Part shown: one piece after another, positions 1 through 12,800 of the stretch
Numbering within the stretch: position 1 is the first letter of the stretch
Layout of the letters: each line of letters opens with the position of its first letter
Assembly: GCF_000003815.2 (NCBI RefSeq)
Contig: NC_049991.1
Coordinates: 17,497,083-17,561,082 of the forward strand
Source: Branchiostoma floridae
Taxonomy: Eukaryota; Chordata; Leptocardii; Amphioxiformes; Branchiostomatidae
Reading direction: 5' to 3'
DNA length: 64,000 bases
Program-made: the position numbers and the translations under genes
Notes under the pieces: model-generated
Databases searched by the model: none
Told to the model about the DNA's origin: nothing
What the model saw: the letters and a program-made list of their open reading frames with translations, nothing else

Positions 1-3000
1 AAAACCTTGGAAACTCTGCATGTCCATATAATGCTAGTGCTGGGAGAGTTGATTTATGAAAACTGCAACTTAATGCAGAAGGCATTCCAGGATGAACACC
101 TTAAGTTTGTTATTTAATTCAAAACAGAGGAATTTTTTTTCTGATTTTGAAATTTACTTTACATTTCTACTACCAGTCCAGAGTATTATAAAGACTAGGT
201 ATTTATTACTTGTCTGGTTTGAACCGCCTTTGTCTACTATAGACCTTTGGATGCTGAACTATTTTAGTCGACATGTGATATTTTGGGGCATATTTCGGTC
301 ACCCAATTGCAAGTTCATGTCTCGTCCTGTTGAATATGAGGTCACGCGATCGTGTTGTAACGGACTCGGGGGGGGGGGGGGTCTCCGTCTTGTTATGGTA
401 TGATATTTGGGGGTGTGTCGCATAGCTGAGCTACTTGGGCTTTCCCATACCATACTCATAACATCAACATGATTTGATCTAATATAGAGCGTGGCGTGAC
501 CAGGCACTATTTGTTGCACATGTTCATATCGGTCACTCGTGTTGCTACGGCTGATGTGTACTATTAAAACGGACCAAGAAGTATTGACGTTAGTATTCAG
601 GTTGATTTCTGAGTTCCTGAAATGAAACCTGTGATAGTTATGGTTACAACAAATTTTTTCATCAATCAATGACTGTTCTGTGATAGTTATGGTTTCGCTG
701 CTATAAATTGTTGGCGTTGAGTTATAAAGTTATCCATCTTTGAATTAGTAAAATTACAAAACTTTATTCAAAGTGCAATGTAATGACTTATTTCGTGGTC
801 ATTTAATCCTAAGCCAAAAGTCCCGAGTATGACCTACTGTTCACACGCTAGCTTACCTCTGCTTTCGACAAGAAACAGTTGGAAAGTTCGGGAGTCAAAC
901 TCAAACTAGTCTGAACTGGTTTCAGCTTGGATCACGTCTTGTCAGTCTCGACAAAGACCGAACTCGCTCGTGGACTGGTTATATCAAGGAGGTTAGAATG
1001 GGATTACAATGTATATTGCACGCGCTGACAAAGGTTCGGGGAGAGAGAGACACAGGACGAGACTGTCAAAGAGGATAGGTCCAGTCCAAGACTACGACTC
1101 CATCTCAACCGACATACGTATACCTCTAGTTAGAAATAGTTGAATAGTTGTGCCTCTTTGTATGGTTCTTCTAGATCTATAGTGTCAGTTTAGGCGTACG
1201 CGTCTGCTATTATTGAAGACTCGAGTAATATATTTCTGAGGAGGTATGTCCTGTTCTTCTTGTTTGGGTAGGGCGTTGGTAGGTTAAAAGCACCCAATTG
1301 CAATGCAATTTAGATCATTAAAATTGCATGGAAATATTTTGGATAAGACAATCGGCACTATATTGATGTTTACCTCACCATACTAGCACATTTGTATCAT
1401 TATTTCGTACTTTGAGCGTTTAAAAGGAACGAACAAACATGCCGCAAATTAATCTTTATAAATAATCTTTATTGCGAGTGATACTTCTAATCTAAAATGA
1501 ATACGATTGGGTTTGATTTCTTTTCTGTATACAGTGGAGGATGAAATTCCCGACATTTTGGGAGACTTTATTTACTGTGCCATGATGTGTGCTTAGAATA
1601 TCTCCTTTGCCAGATCTTGCAGCAACCAGGTGTTGTGTAAGATGCCATTGGCATTGTTGGAACAGTTAGAAACGTTAGACGGTTGTGTGATAGTAAAAAT
1701 ACCTTTAGAACCCCAGGGCAACATATTTCGACTACCTGTTGTGCTCGTGCTCGTTGATTGCGGAATACGTCGGTATTAATTTTGTTAGTGTTACATTTGC
1801 ATATCGTTTATGTAACAAGGTTCCTTGGTTAGAATATTGCAATATTCGTCCGTTGAAAAGAGAGGGAGGAAAAGGGAAACTTGATATCTGCCAGGGTCGG
1901 TTCACGCTTCTCTCAGGATGAACTCGGGATGACGCAACACCATAGGTCAACCAAATATTCAAGCAGATGTAAGGTTCGGCTCAATTCAAAGTTAGTCTCT
2001 CAGCCGGACTGTCTTGGCAGTGATGTCCTAGTAGAATATGAATAGTACAGAAAAGGTTCACTACTAAACGAACGTATTTGATGCCACGGAAGTAGTCACT
2101 GTGGTATCCGCATAAAACACCGAGACTACATGAGCAGCCAGGGTCCTAATATCCGATAACTCAGTCTTTTGACTGTTTGAAGTTGGGGGTGAGTCAAACA
2201 AAGTATTACATCATGCATATTTCGTACAGCTGCAAGCCTGCAAACTGACCAAGGTGTCCGATGCCCTGTTTCTTTTCAATGAGTTTCTTTGTTAAAGGAA
2301 GGGGGAGGAATTTGCATCAGCAGTTTTATGATCTAAGTACACTTATAAAGTAAATAAAGTTCGTCGTTGTTCGGGTCAAGGACGTTGTAACGTCCTTGTT
2401 CGGGTGTACTCGGTTCAAAAATGTTCGTAAACAAAGCATAGCTTTATTTCGTTGGATCAAATGCTAAAATAGCTGCATCATCTGTCGCAACCGGTGAGCT
2501 TTCACCGGCTAACTCCTAGTAGCACACGGATAGACGCCTGTACTACTGTAGTTCCGAATTACTGAATAATTTGGTGAAAGTTTAACGTTACCAACGATGT
2601 GATGTGCCAGTGTAGAAAGATAACACTAACGACAAATCAACGTGTAACGTACTCGTGGGTATAACGTTATCTAGCGTTAAGGTATCTAATGCTTCGTAGA
2701 GTTAGAGTAGAGTTCTTCAGGCACAGGTAGGAACTCCAGTAGCTTCTGGTCTGGCTAATTTCGAACATATGAATTTCCAGTGTTTGGTGATGATATTGCT
2801 CGCTGAATGTGTAATGTGGAAAAGTAGAAAAGAATAAATGGCTTTAAGTCGACAATGTTATTACTACTGTACAGTACAGAAAAATATCAATTCGGAAAAT
2901 TGAGTTTATGATGAGCTATCCTTTTGCTTGCTAGGTTCATTGAGTCCTCCTCAGTCTTTCATACTTTATGAGCCCTAACCTCATGAAAGAGTGACTTTTA

Positions 3001-3540
3001 GTCCCAGTGACCCAGAGAGCCCGTTTGGCACAGACATCCTGTAAAAACAAATTCACGTGCTGGAAGTATTCACGTGCCATAATCACGTGAAGTTAATAAT
3101 CAGCCGATCTTGTGATCACGCACCGGTGTCTAGTTTGTCTTTCCCGCCAAACAATCCTGACCAATCACAGGTGAGGATCTGTGATGCCTTGCGTCATCAT
3201 CGATCGGGTCCATGCCCGGAGCACGCGTCCGGTGCGTGACAATCAGACACTGCAGCGAAGTGACGCGGTCAAAAAACATAGTTCCTATGTGACCTGAATA
3301 TGCATCAAATAAGACAAATTTAGCTTCAAATTTTACAAAATAAGTCTAGAAGTAAATATTACCTCCGTGTATAATTATCAGATTAATAACAACCCCTTAT
3401 TCTCTTTTTAAAATTTACAGCGGAGTGATATATAGTTTTGGCCCGTGAGATCCTTCCGCCTGAATCCCCAGAAAGCAGGGTGATTCCCAACCATGGGCTT
3501 CACAAACGCTTGGTCGCTACCGAGAGTAGGACTCTGTCAG
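1..3540. other. Upstream intergenic sequence, no gene recognised
   Basis: I see no open frame with family resemblance, no convincing exon and no RNA gene here. A 14-base G run lies near 368-381. The open frames are short, overlap on both strands and show no recognisable domain. The only clear signal is the CACGTG cluster at 3054-3089, listed separately. A distal exon of a gene lying left of the window cannot be excluded. Confidence 0.5.
3054..3089. promoter_or_regulatory. Cluster of three CACGTG E-boxes
   Basis: Perfect CACGTG palindromes lie at 3054-3059, 3071-3076 and 3084-3089, within 36 bases and about 770 bases upstream of the carrier start codon. CACGTG is the core site for basic helix-loop-helix zipper factors (USF, MYC/MAX, MITF/TFE). 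The third copy sits in TCACGTGA, close to the TFE-type palindrome. Three copies this close are unlikely by chance, but nothing else in the sequence proves promoter activity. Confidence 0.35.
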
Positions 3541-3857
3541 GCTTCTTTCCAAATCTCTGTTTCAAATGTCATTTCTGGCCACCAATTTTAGAGTTAAGAT
3601 GACATTGCTGTGCCGGGTGGATGCGATCTACTACTCCGACTATTCGGACACGGAGCTTGTCTAGGCTTCTCCGTACCAGCCACACTACCGGAGGGGGAGG
3701 GCGACTAGGTTTAGAAGTGTTGCACGACCTCAGCTGGTACGGAGAAGTTTCAGGCAGTAGTCTAGCTAAGTATAAAATTAGAAGTCTATCGGCAGCTATT
3801 CCAGGAGCACTAGTGCTCAAAGAAAAATTCCCGTCGTCGGAGCGCGTTCGAGCCACC

Positions 3858-6800
3858 ATGGATTCCATTATTGCTGTGAGTATTTTGACGTGTCGTTTAA
3901 ATAATTTATGTAGTTGGTGTTGCGCAATTTTTGTGTGATTTCGCAACGGCAAGTGCAGTCTAAGTCTGATCATAAATCGCCATAGACAATGTTTAGTAGT
4001 AGGCTAAGTAACAATTTACTATTTTTTGTTGTGTAGGAATTATAACAAGTTTTTATCGTAAATAAATGGACAGGATATTGCCACATTACGCAATGTTTAC
4101 ATCGTGCGCTAGGACTTGGAACGGTTCCAAAATAATCTATTAGGGCTTAGTTGATATAGTGACGCTTTAATACGGAACGCGTTTTACCATTTCCAGCCAC
4201 CGGGCCCCAAAAACAATTTTCCCTATTTGTCAGGCCTTACTAAGAAACCACTTGGACTATTTGGGGTGGAGTTTATGGGTTGTTTTTGTCGAAATTTCAA
4301 ATTCCGCAAAGCGACAGGACGTTGGCGAAGACTGGTTCAGACTGGTTTGGGGTGTGGGCCACAGGACACGTTGGGTCACGCGGGGGTGTGCAGCATTTGA
4401 GAAATGTAGATGTAGACGAATTTCTCCATAAACATCCACAATTCTTGGTATCTAGTTAAATAAAACTCTCCTAGGCATGTTACGAAGGCCATATCAAATG
4501 GTTATGGAAATCAAAATATGATGCAATAATTGAAAAGGATGGTCACTAAAAGAAAAACATCCCTCTGCAACATTTGGTACGCCCCTTGTCAACAATGGTA
4601 CCTTGAGTCACCTGAGCAGAATTTAGGTGCTGACGCTACAAGAAAAATACCACAATCACGTAAACACCTTCAGCGCATAGGTACCTGGTAGTCAGGGTCT
4701 TGCTTATTTGGCACTTTTTCTTTGGTCTACGATTATTACAAATTTACAAGATTTCAGGGGTTTTATTGGAAAGCAAGATCACTTATACAGCAGACGAATG
4801 CATTAGACAACTCATTGAAATTCCTTAAGTAGTGCTGTAGTCTTAGATAGGTTAGACCTTGGACCAAGATGTAGTCTGCATGGATTTCAATGGGCCAGGC
4901 CAAGGCGGTTGATTATGTGAGTATAATCGCAACCCTTTCTTATGCAAATGCTTGATGCCTTTAAATTTGCATCATGTATTTTATCTTAAATTTAAAAGGA
5001 AACGGGTCTCTGCAAAACTAATGGCCACCTAGTCTTGTGAGAAAAATGTTTTCTCATGTTTGTTAGGTCAAAGGTGATCGATCGATTTGAACACCCGGTC
5101 ATATCTCACAACAGCTATGTTTAATGTTGTCACAAATAACATTCCCAGATTTGGATTTGGGAAATTGAGAAGCTTTAGGGAGACGTTGTGGTAACGAAAG
5201 AGGAGAATAACATCTAAAAGTAGCCTGAGAATTTTGGCATCTGTTCTCGCTGATACTTATAATTCATTTTATAAAATGCCTCTTTACTTGTCTGGTCCAA
5301 TTAATCACGAAGCAAAAGACAAACCTAGAGGTATAGATTTAAATCTGTTAAAGCTTAAGCGGACTGAATAACAAATTCTGATGTCTTGCTGTGTTCTGAG
5401 TCTTTGATGGTATATACCATTTCCAGATTGGCTGTGTGGGGGATGTTATTCCTGAAAGCTTTCGTTCTAGAACCTACCAATAGCTAGCCTTATTATCAGT
5501 CTCTCTTGCAACTCTGAAAGGTTTTGTCATTCAGATAGCAATGCCATGGCAAATATTCTAGCCCTCCGGAATGTTAAAAGGCACTTATGGCTCAGCCTGA
5601 AACTCTATGATCACAACTGTTCCCCAAGGAAGCATTTATCATTATGGTATTCCACTTGATTGCCAAGGATTGTTCCAGAGTTCGGATTGAATCCCCAGAA
5701 TGGCAGAAAGGTCACTCAGTAGTGAACATGCTTCATGTTTCATGAGCTTCAGAATGCCTTAAGAATTACAATGAGTTTGGACCTCCTCTAGTAAATGCTT
5801 GTCTGTCATATCAAGTAAGGGTGTCTTGCCAAAAAGTATCCAGACATTTGCTAATAAGGACATCCTGTTTGCATCTCCTTAATGTGATTTGATATCTAAC
5901 TCAGATAACAGCAAGTAGGTATTGCAATAAGAAACGTGGTCTAACACACATGGATGTCTCAGTCAATGTAGCCAAGTTGCACTGTACAAGTGGCATTCAT
6001 TTAAAGCTGGCTTTGTATGGTACTAGCAGTCCAGCAAAATCATTTGAGGAATTACATGTACAGCAGTTCAGAGTAGTTGCTCTGTTAACTTGGTTTCTAA
6101 GAAAGTGCTGCACTCAAAACTACAAGACAAACATTCGTGACAAGGCGATGTAGCCAGATGAGTTACATGACTAGAGTAATTTGGCAGCTCCTTGCAAACA
6201 ATTTCTGCTCAACCCATCCCGTAAGGCCCCACCCATGGATCAAGCCGACTTCAATCAACTGGCTGAATAGAGATTTTGGCTGTCTTTCAAAAACTTGTTT
6301 GTCTTCAGTCAAGCACACTCCCAATTCCAAAGATCAGAGACAGATTTCTGTGGCCATACCAGGGTTTATGAAGACAGACAAGCGGTCTGCTTGTGGTTGT
6401 CCTGTGGTTACTGCTCAACTTGGATTTGGGCCAGAAGTAAAATCTATAACTGACTAGTCAGCAGGTCTACAAAAACAGCAACAACACTGTAAAATGCCAA
6501 GATGGTGTAGAATGTAGGTAAAAGCTCTTCATCCAAAGTAATGTTATGATTCACTGAACTTTAACAAGGAATAACACTTGAGGTTTGAACAGTTTTTGAA
6601 GTACAAAGAATCTGTGTTGCTTTATCCTGTGGTAACTCCACCCTTCCCCAGGCTAAAGTTACTGTCAGACAAGTTTGTGGTCACGTCTCTGTGTACATAT
6701 GATTCAGAGAAGCTTTTAACAGTTGCAAAACAGAACAAAATAATGAAAACATTCCTGTGTCATTTTAACTGTATAAAGAAATGTTATTCATAAAGAGAGC

Positions 6801-9800
6801 TTGAGTTTCTGAATTTGAGGGTCTTTGTTGTCAAAATAGTTCACAAGGGTGTAAAACATTTTGTGCTTGACCCCACCACAATTGGCCCAAGCCCAGTTTT
6901 GCTGGCTGACTTGCCAGCAGTTTTTAGTATGCATCTACATTGCTGGGGAGTGTCTAAACTATGGTGCACAGATAGTTGCATGACCAAACCAAAGAAAAAA
7001 CAATTCTTAGTCGCAATGATTGGATGGGCTTCAAGTAACAATGTTTCTAAAATGAATAATATTAAAAGGGACCTGCAGTTGATATGGTTGCTACAGTAGG
7101 AAAATTTAGTGCTCATTTGCAAATGCTCGAGCCGAAGTGTTTACCTTTGGTGGGCGGAACCCACTCTTCAGGAAAAGCACAATTTGCAAAACAAACTCGT
7201 AATGTTGTGGTGATGGTCAGTTTTTTGTAGGGAGTCAATTTGCAAGACACACAGACAAAGCTAATTAAAGATTCAATAGTGAAGGCAGCTACCTTATGCC
7301 ACCTTGCATTGGCTCATTTACCAACAATAGTCCAGGTGAGAGTGTTGTTTACCGACAGGTGGCAGGCTTTGTTTGCAGACAGCTCATTGTCTTTGTGAAG
7401 GTAACTCGAGTATTGTGCAGGTCATTGACCGGGAACTGTTGTCATTTATGCTCTACTAAGCAAAACAGTCCCTGCTCTAAAGATGGGAATTTACGATTTG
7501 TTGTGACAACCTAGCAAGTAATGGGTAATGTTTGGATCTTGATCTATGAGGCCATGACTCTGTAAGAGCCCCGCCCCCATCCTGAATAAAGAAAAACAAG
7601 CGTGTAGGTACATGTGATTCAAAGTCCAGGTCACTGTAGGGTTACAAAGTTCAATCATGTCTGGGTCAAGGCGATTCTGTTGTCGGTCTTTCCATTTATA
7701 TGCTTCACGGAATGCAGAAAATATATAGAAGTAAAAAGAATTGAGCATACAGTCAAACCTGTATTAGCGGCCACCTTTGCATAGCGGCCACCTGCCCATA
7801 GTGGCCACTTTTTGTCGGTCCCTTGGATTCGTAATGATTAAGAGATAGGCTTAACGGCCACCTGTCCAACGCGGCCACGGCCAGACGATTTCCGGTCCCA
7901 CAGGTACAAAAACACTGCCGATTACGGCCACGCGGACCGCTGGTCTATGTTTCGGCACGCGTTCGGCCATATGCAGCGGCCGTATCGTCACCCTACGCCG
8001 GATTTAAAACATCTGTGATTTATTTTCAAAACAAAACTTCGTTAACTGACAAACGAGGTCATATAAGGTTAATAGACGACACCAATATTACGGACGTAAA
8101 TTGTGTTAAAGTTACGTTCTAATACACTATCGCTTAGGTTAATTTACATCACAAAAACTTTCTAAATAAATTGTTACAAAGACAAAATGATATGAACTTC
8201 AGACTATGGAGCATTTTATTCTTACATTTATTAAGAGATAAGTCTAAAATGACGAGACTTTTCTTGTGAGTACCACATTAGCATAATGGGCGAATCTAAC
8301 GTGTGAACGCGAGCGGGAACACACGGACGGCGAAGTATCAAAGGATACAAGACGAAAGATCAAAGAAATATGACGATACCGGTCTCTTCAGACAATATTA
8401 ACTGTAGAACATTTAAATTTTTTTTATAGCTTTTGTTTTCTTAATACATATAGTGTAAAGATCATTGCAGTACATGTGCAGTACTGTATTATGTTAATAT
8501 AAATCAGTGGGTACTAAAACAATGTGTAACTTATTGCTTGTGGTCAATTAATTAGCATATTCTCTATAGTGGCCACCTCTCTATAGTGGCCAATTTTGAC
8601 CAGTCCCTTGAGTGACCGCTATAGACAGGTTTGACTGTATAAGAATGCCACTTGAAATTGTTGTTCATAAGATGCTATTGACTTTGTTATGCACATTTTT
8701 GACAGGGTGCAGAAATTAGTTCCACAGTATAGCATGTGTTTTTTTGTCTGGTCCCATGTCCAAACACGTGTGCCATTGATCAGTATGCTGTTGTTGTACA
8801 GCAAAGTCTGCCGTGAATTGCTGAGTGGACCACTCTTTTTCTGGCCACATGGCCCAGCGCTTACACCGACCTTGACCAAACATTGTTGGTGTGGTGTCCC
8901 ACAGAGTTTTTCAGACTTCACATGGCTAGAAACGTGTTGGCCAGACATAACCTAGATCAAACTGATGCGGTAGATGCGATAACGTGCAAATGTGTCTGTT
9001 TTTCTGGTGCAGAGCAAACAAAGTTCAGATACGCTAAAAGCACCGCACATATACCGGCTTTGTTCCGTGGCTTCCTTCCTCTCCCTACTTTCAGGCTCAC
9101 ACTCACTCTCCAGTTTGTCTGTTGTTCCATCACGGGAGGGATAGACATGGTAAATAAGTATCTGAAAACCAGCGATAAGCTGTAGAGGAAGGGAAACAAT
9201 TTCACAACATTTTTTCAACCTACTTAAGATATTACAGATGTCATGAACATACTGTGTTACTTGTCCCACATTCAAGTGTAGCCACAAGGATTTTCTATAG
9301 AACTAGCCAGAATAGGTACATAGACTAACAAAAAGCACAACAACTTTGCTTACTTAAGTGTTATTTGACAACCTCGCTATAGTATGTAGGTCAGTTACAT
9401 ATCGATGAATATGATTACCTTTTTTGTAAAGTCCTGCTGGGCATAGTTATTCAAGACAGACAAAAACAGGTGGAGTTATGGGTCTGGTCCTGTTCCATAA
9501 GCATTTTCCTTTGTGTGCTCTAGATTTTGTGTATTTTTGTGTGGACTTGCTTTTCTGTAGTACAGGAGTAATACATTGGTAACAAATTCGTGGCGTCAAA
9601 AATTAATGTGGGCCGGAAATAGTGTGCACAAATGACAAAAGAAAGAATGACTGCATCTTTGATGTTCTAGAGAGGGATGTAGTCAAAGTTTTTGTAATTC
9701 TAGGGGATTTCAACAGCTGGATGAAATCCTAATAAAAAAGTAATAGTCATAATAAAAACAGAGTTTCAGCATTTCTCTGACCGTCCTCCATTTTTTCCCC

Positions 9801-12800
9801 GTTTTCTCTCCAGGCTCCAATGATTAAGTCATTTCTGGCAGGATCGTTCAGCGGAACATGCTCCACAATTCTCTTCCAACCGCTGGACTTGGTAAAGACA
9901 CGGCTGCAGAGCCCCCTGGCCATCGGGTAAGGCACTACAGGTCGATTTCGGGGTGTACCACCCAGGCACGATATGGGGGTGTACAGCCCTCAAACACGGT
10001 CGATCGGTTGGTCAAGCCTGGGTACTGCGACACTGATGGTGATGGTAGTGGTACTAAGATGCACGCTGGTGTGATGATGTTACGTTAGTTGGGGCGCCTG
10101 TGGCTATGATCCAGTATCGATAATGGTACGTAACATACGTTCACAAACTGACACAGTCTTACTGTGATGTGATATTGTTCATGTGATATATATATATACT
10201 GTTAAGATATTCCAAATATTTGCTCCACATTGGTCTGCTTGATGTTGTGATGTTTCTGATTTTCAGGGAGTTTTTAAAACTTTCTCCCTGTTGACTTTCC
10301 CTTAAACCAGTACAGATTTGGCACCGAAACTTCAACCTAGCCTCTCTCAGGCTCCGCATATCACTGGAGTTAGTAGAAATTGGCAAAATACATAGACGGA
10401 TAGCACGCCAGAGGAGTTGGCCAGCCAAAATTTAGTTTCTACATCACAAACAGTAGTTTTTTTTTGCCATCCAACTCTGGTGTATCATCTATATCTACTA
10501 TGTCCAGCAAAATGTGAAGTCTGGTAGAAACTAACTTCTATCAGCCTCAATGTCATCCTAATACAATATACATACTGGGGGAGTATGGTAGCCCCAGTAA
10601 ACTAACCAGGATGGCAGTTAGTCTATACTTCATCGGGGAGAATGTTTTAAAAGTTTGCTTAGTCCAATCATGTGTATGGACGAAATATTGAGTCCAAATT
10701 GCAAAATGCATATGAACAGAAGAGTCTGGTCCAGGTAACTAATGTGTGTTTTCGATTGTCCGCAGGTCCAAGAGCCATGCTGGCATGCTTAAGACCCTGG
10801 TCACTGTCATCCGCAATGAGAAAGTGGCTGGCCTATGGAAGGGGGTCACCCCGGTAAGGATGCACACATTGTCAGATTCCTACTTGTGTTCTATTAACAG
10901 TTTGCCAATCCTTGACGAACTTGACATACATGTAACGCAAAATGATGTATGTGTGATTCAAAGAATCTATCCCGTTCCTTTACCTAGATGTATAACCCTC
11001 ATGGGTGTAGCTTGAATTAAAGTTGTGGCCTTTAGAAAATAAATGTACTGCAGAACTTGTGTGGATTTATTCTCAAGGAATATAAGTACACAATATTGTA
11101 ACACTTCTAGCTCAGCTCTGCAATCATCACTAGACTGATTGAAAAGTATTGTGCAGAATCATGTAGCTGTGAATTTCTTTCTAGCCATATGTCGCTTATT
11201 TTGATGCTCAAGCTTTGACTGTTGTTGTGTTGTTTTCCACAGTCTATCTGGCGCTGTGTGCCAGGAGTGGGGATGTACTTCTGCACCCTGCACGAACTCA
11301 AGGCATTCTTCTTTAGGTAAGCACGTCCTCTTGTACCCATAGGCACACTGGGGAGTAATAAGTGCAGAACACATGGATAAAATAGACAGAAGACTTAATA
11401 CATTGCAGCAAACATTTTTTAAAGATTTTATCATTCAACATGGTTACAAAGAGTTGTTTGGTTCCTAGCCTGGCATATTACTCTTCCTACTAACTTATCC
11501 CATAGCCTTCTTGAATCATGTCAGAAAATTTCCTCCCCATACCTTTTACTGTTTTTAGACCTTATTGTGTTGAGTTTGCCTTAATGGTCTCTTAGCATCA
11601 CATCATTGACGAATCTTAGTTATTAGTCCTTGAACTCACTTGGCCAAGACTGTAGCAGTTCTGGGAATAGTCCTCATCTTCTCTTTTGTTTGTCCGTTAC
11701 AGCGAGACCGACCCTACTGCGGCCCAGTCTCTGCTTCTGGGCGCCACAGCGCGCTCGATTGTCGGTGTCTCGATGTTACCCGTCACTGTAGTGAAAGTTA
11801 GATACGAGGTGAGTTATGTCCTGTCTTTTGCTGCCAACAATTTTCCATTTCTCTTATAAGATTAATCTCTTAAACCTCTGCAGGCACCTAACAAAAAATA
11901 GAAAAGATCGCTTAGGATATTGTTGGTACAGTTAATATTACAGGCAATATCACAAAATGTGAATTGTAAAAAAAAAATTGTTCAGTTCAGGAGTCAGGGC
12001 AAACATCATAACTAGTTTGCCCTTACGTGAAGAACATTTCGCAAGCTTCACTGTAGCATTTCTCTAAGCTATTCTGTTTTCCTCACGTTTATTATGATGT
12101 ACTTAGTATATGGGGGTTGGGGTTTTGTGCGCGTGAAAAATGTGCGCGTGAAAACTTGCGCGTGAAAAATCTGCGCGTGACAATATGCAAATTAGCTGAT
12201 TCCCAAGGGATTCAAAAAGTTTTTGCAGTTTTAAACTTAAAAAGCTAAAACAAGATGGCACAGAATGGAATTAAGTATTGTATTGTTGCATTCTAGGGTA
12301 CAAAATCTCGATCTGATTGATTTTCAAGTGATTTTCAAATGTTAAGTTTTCACGCGCAAAAAAGTTTGAAATCTGCGCGTGAAACAATTTGCTTCAAAAA
12401 AGATGAAATGAAGCTTCTAGAATGGAGAAAAACCTCAAATTGTAACATTTTACAATACAAAACCTCATACAATTAATTTTTCCATGTATTACTGTGAATT
12501 TAATGGGATTTTGGATTGTTCAAAATATGCAAATTAACCTATTCCCAAGGGATCTAAAAATCAGGATTTCTTCAAACCCAAAATTCTGGTTACATATGGG
12601 AAATTATATCATAGGATCAAATTTTTCTGCCTTAGAATGCCTTGCTGCACATTTTCTGACATATTTCAGGAACTTTATTTTTTCACGCGCAAATTTTTCA
12701 CGCGCACGCGCAGAAAACCCGTTCCCGTATATGGTAGAGTTGATTCATTCCTCGGCTCACACCACAGTCATCCCTCAGTAAGACATATGGAGTTCAAGTT

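Noticed and set aside
259-669. 136-residue minus-strand frame at the window start
   Set aside because: Includes a poly-proline run from a G homopolymer and no recognisable domain.
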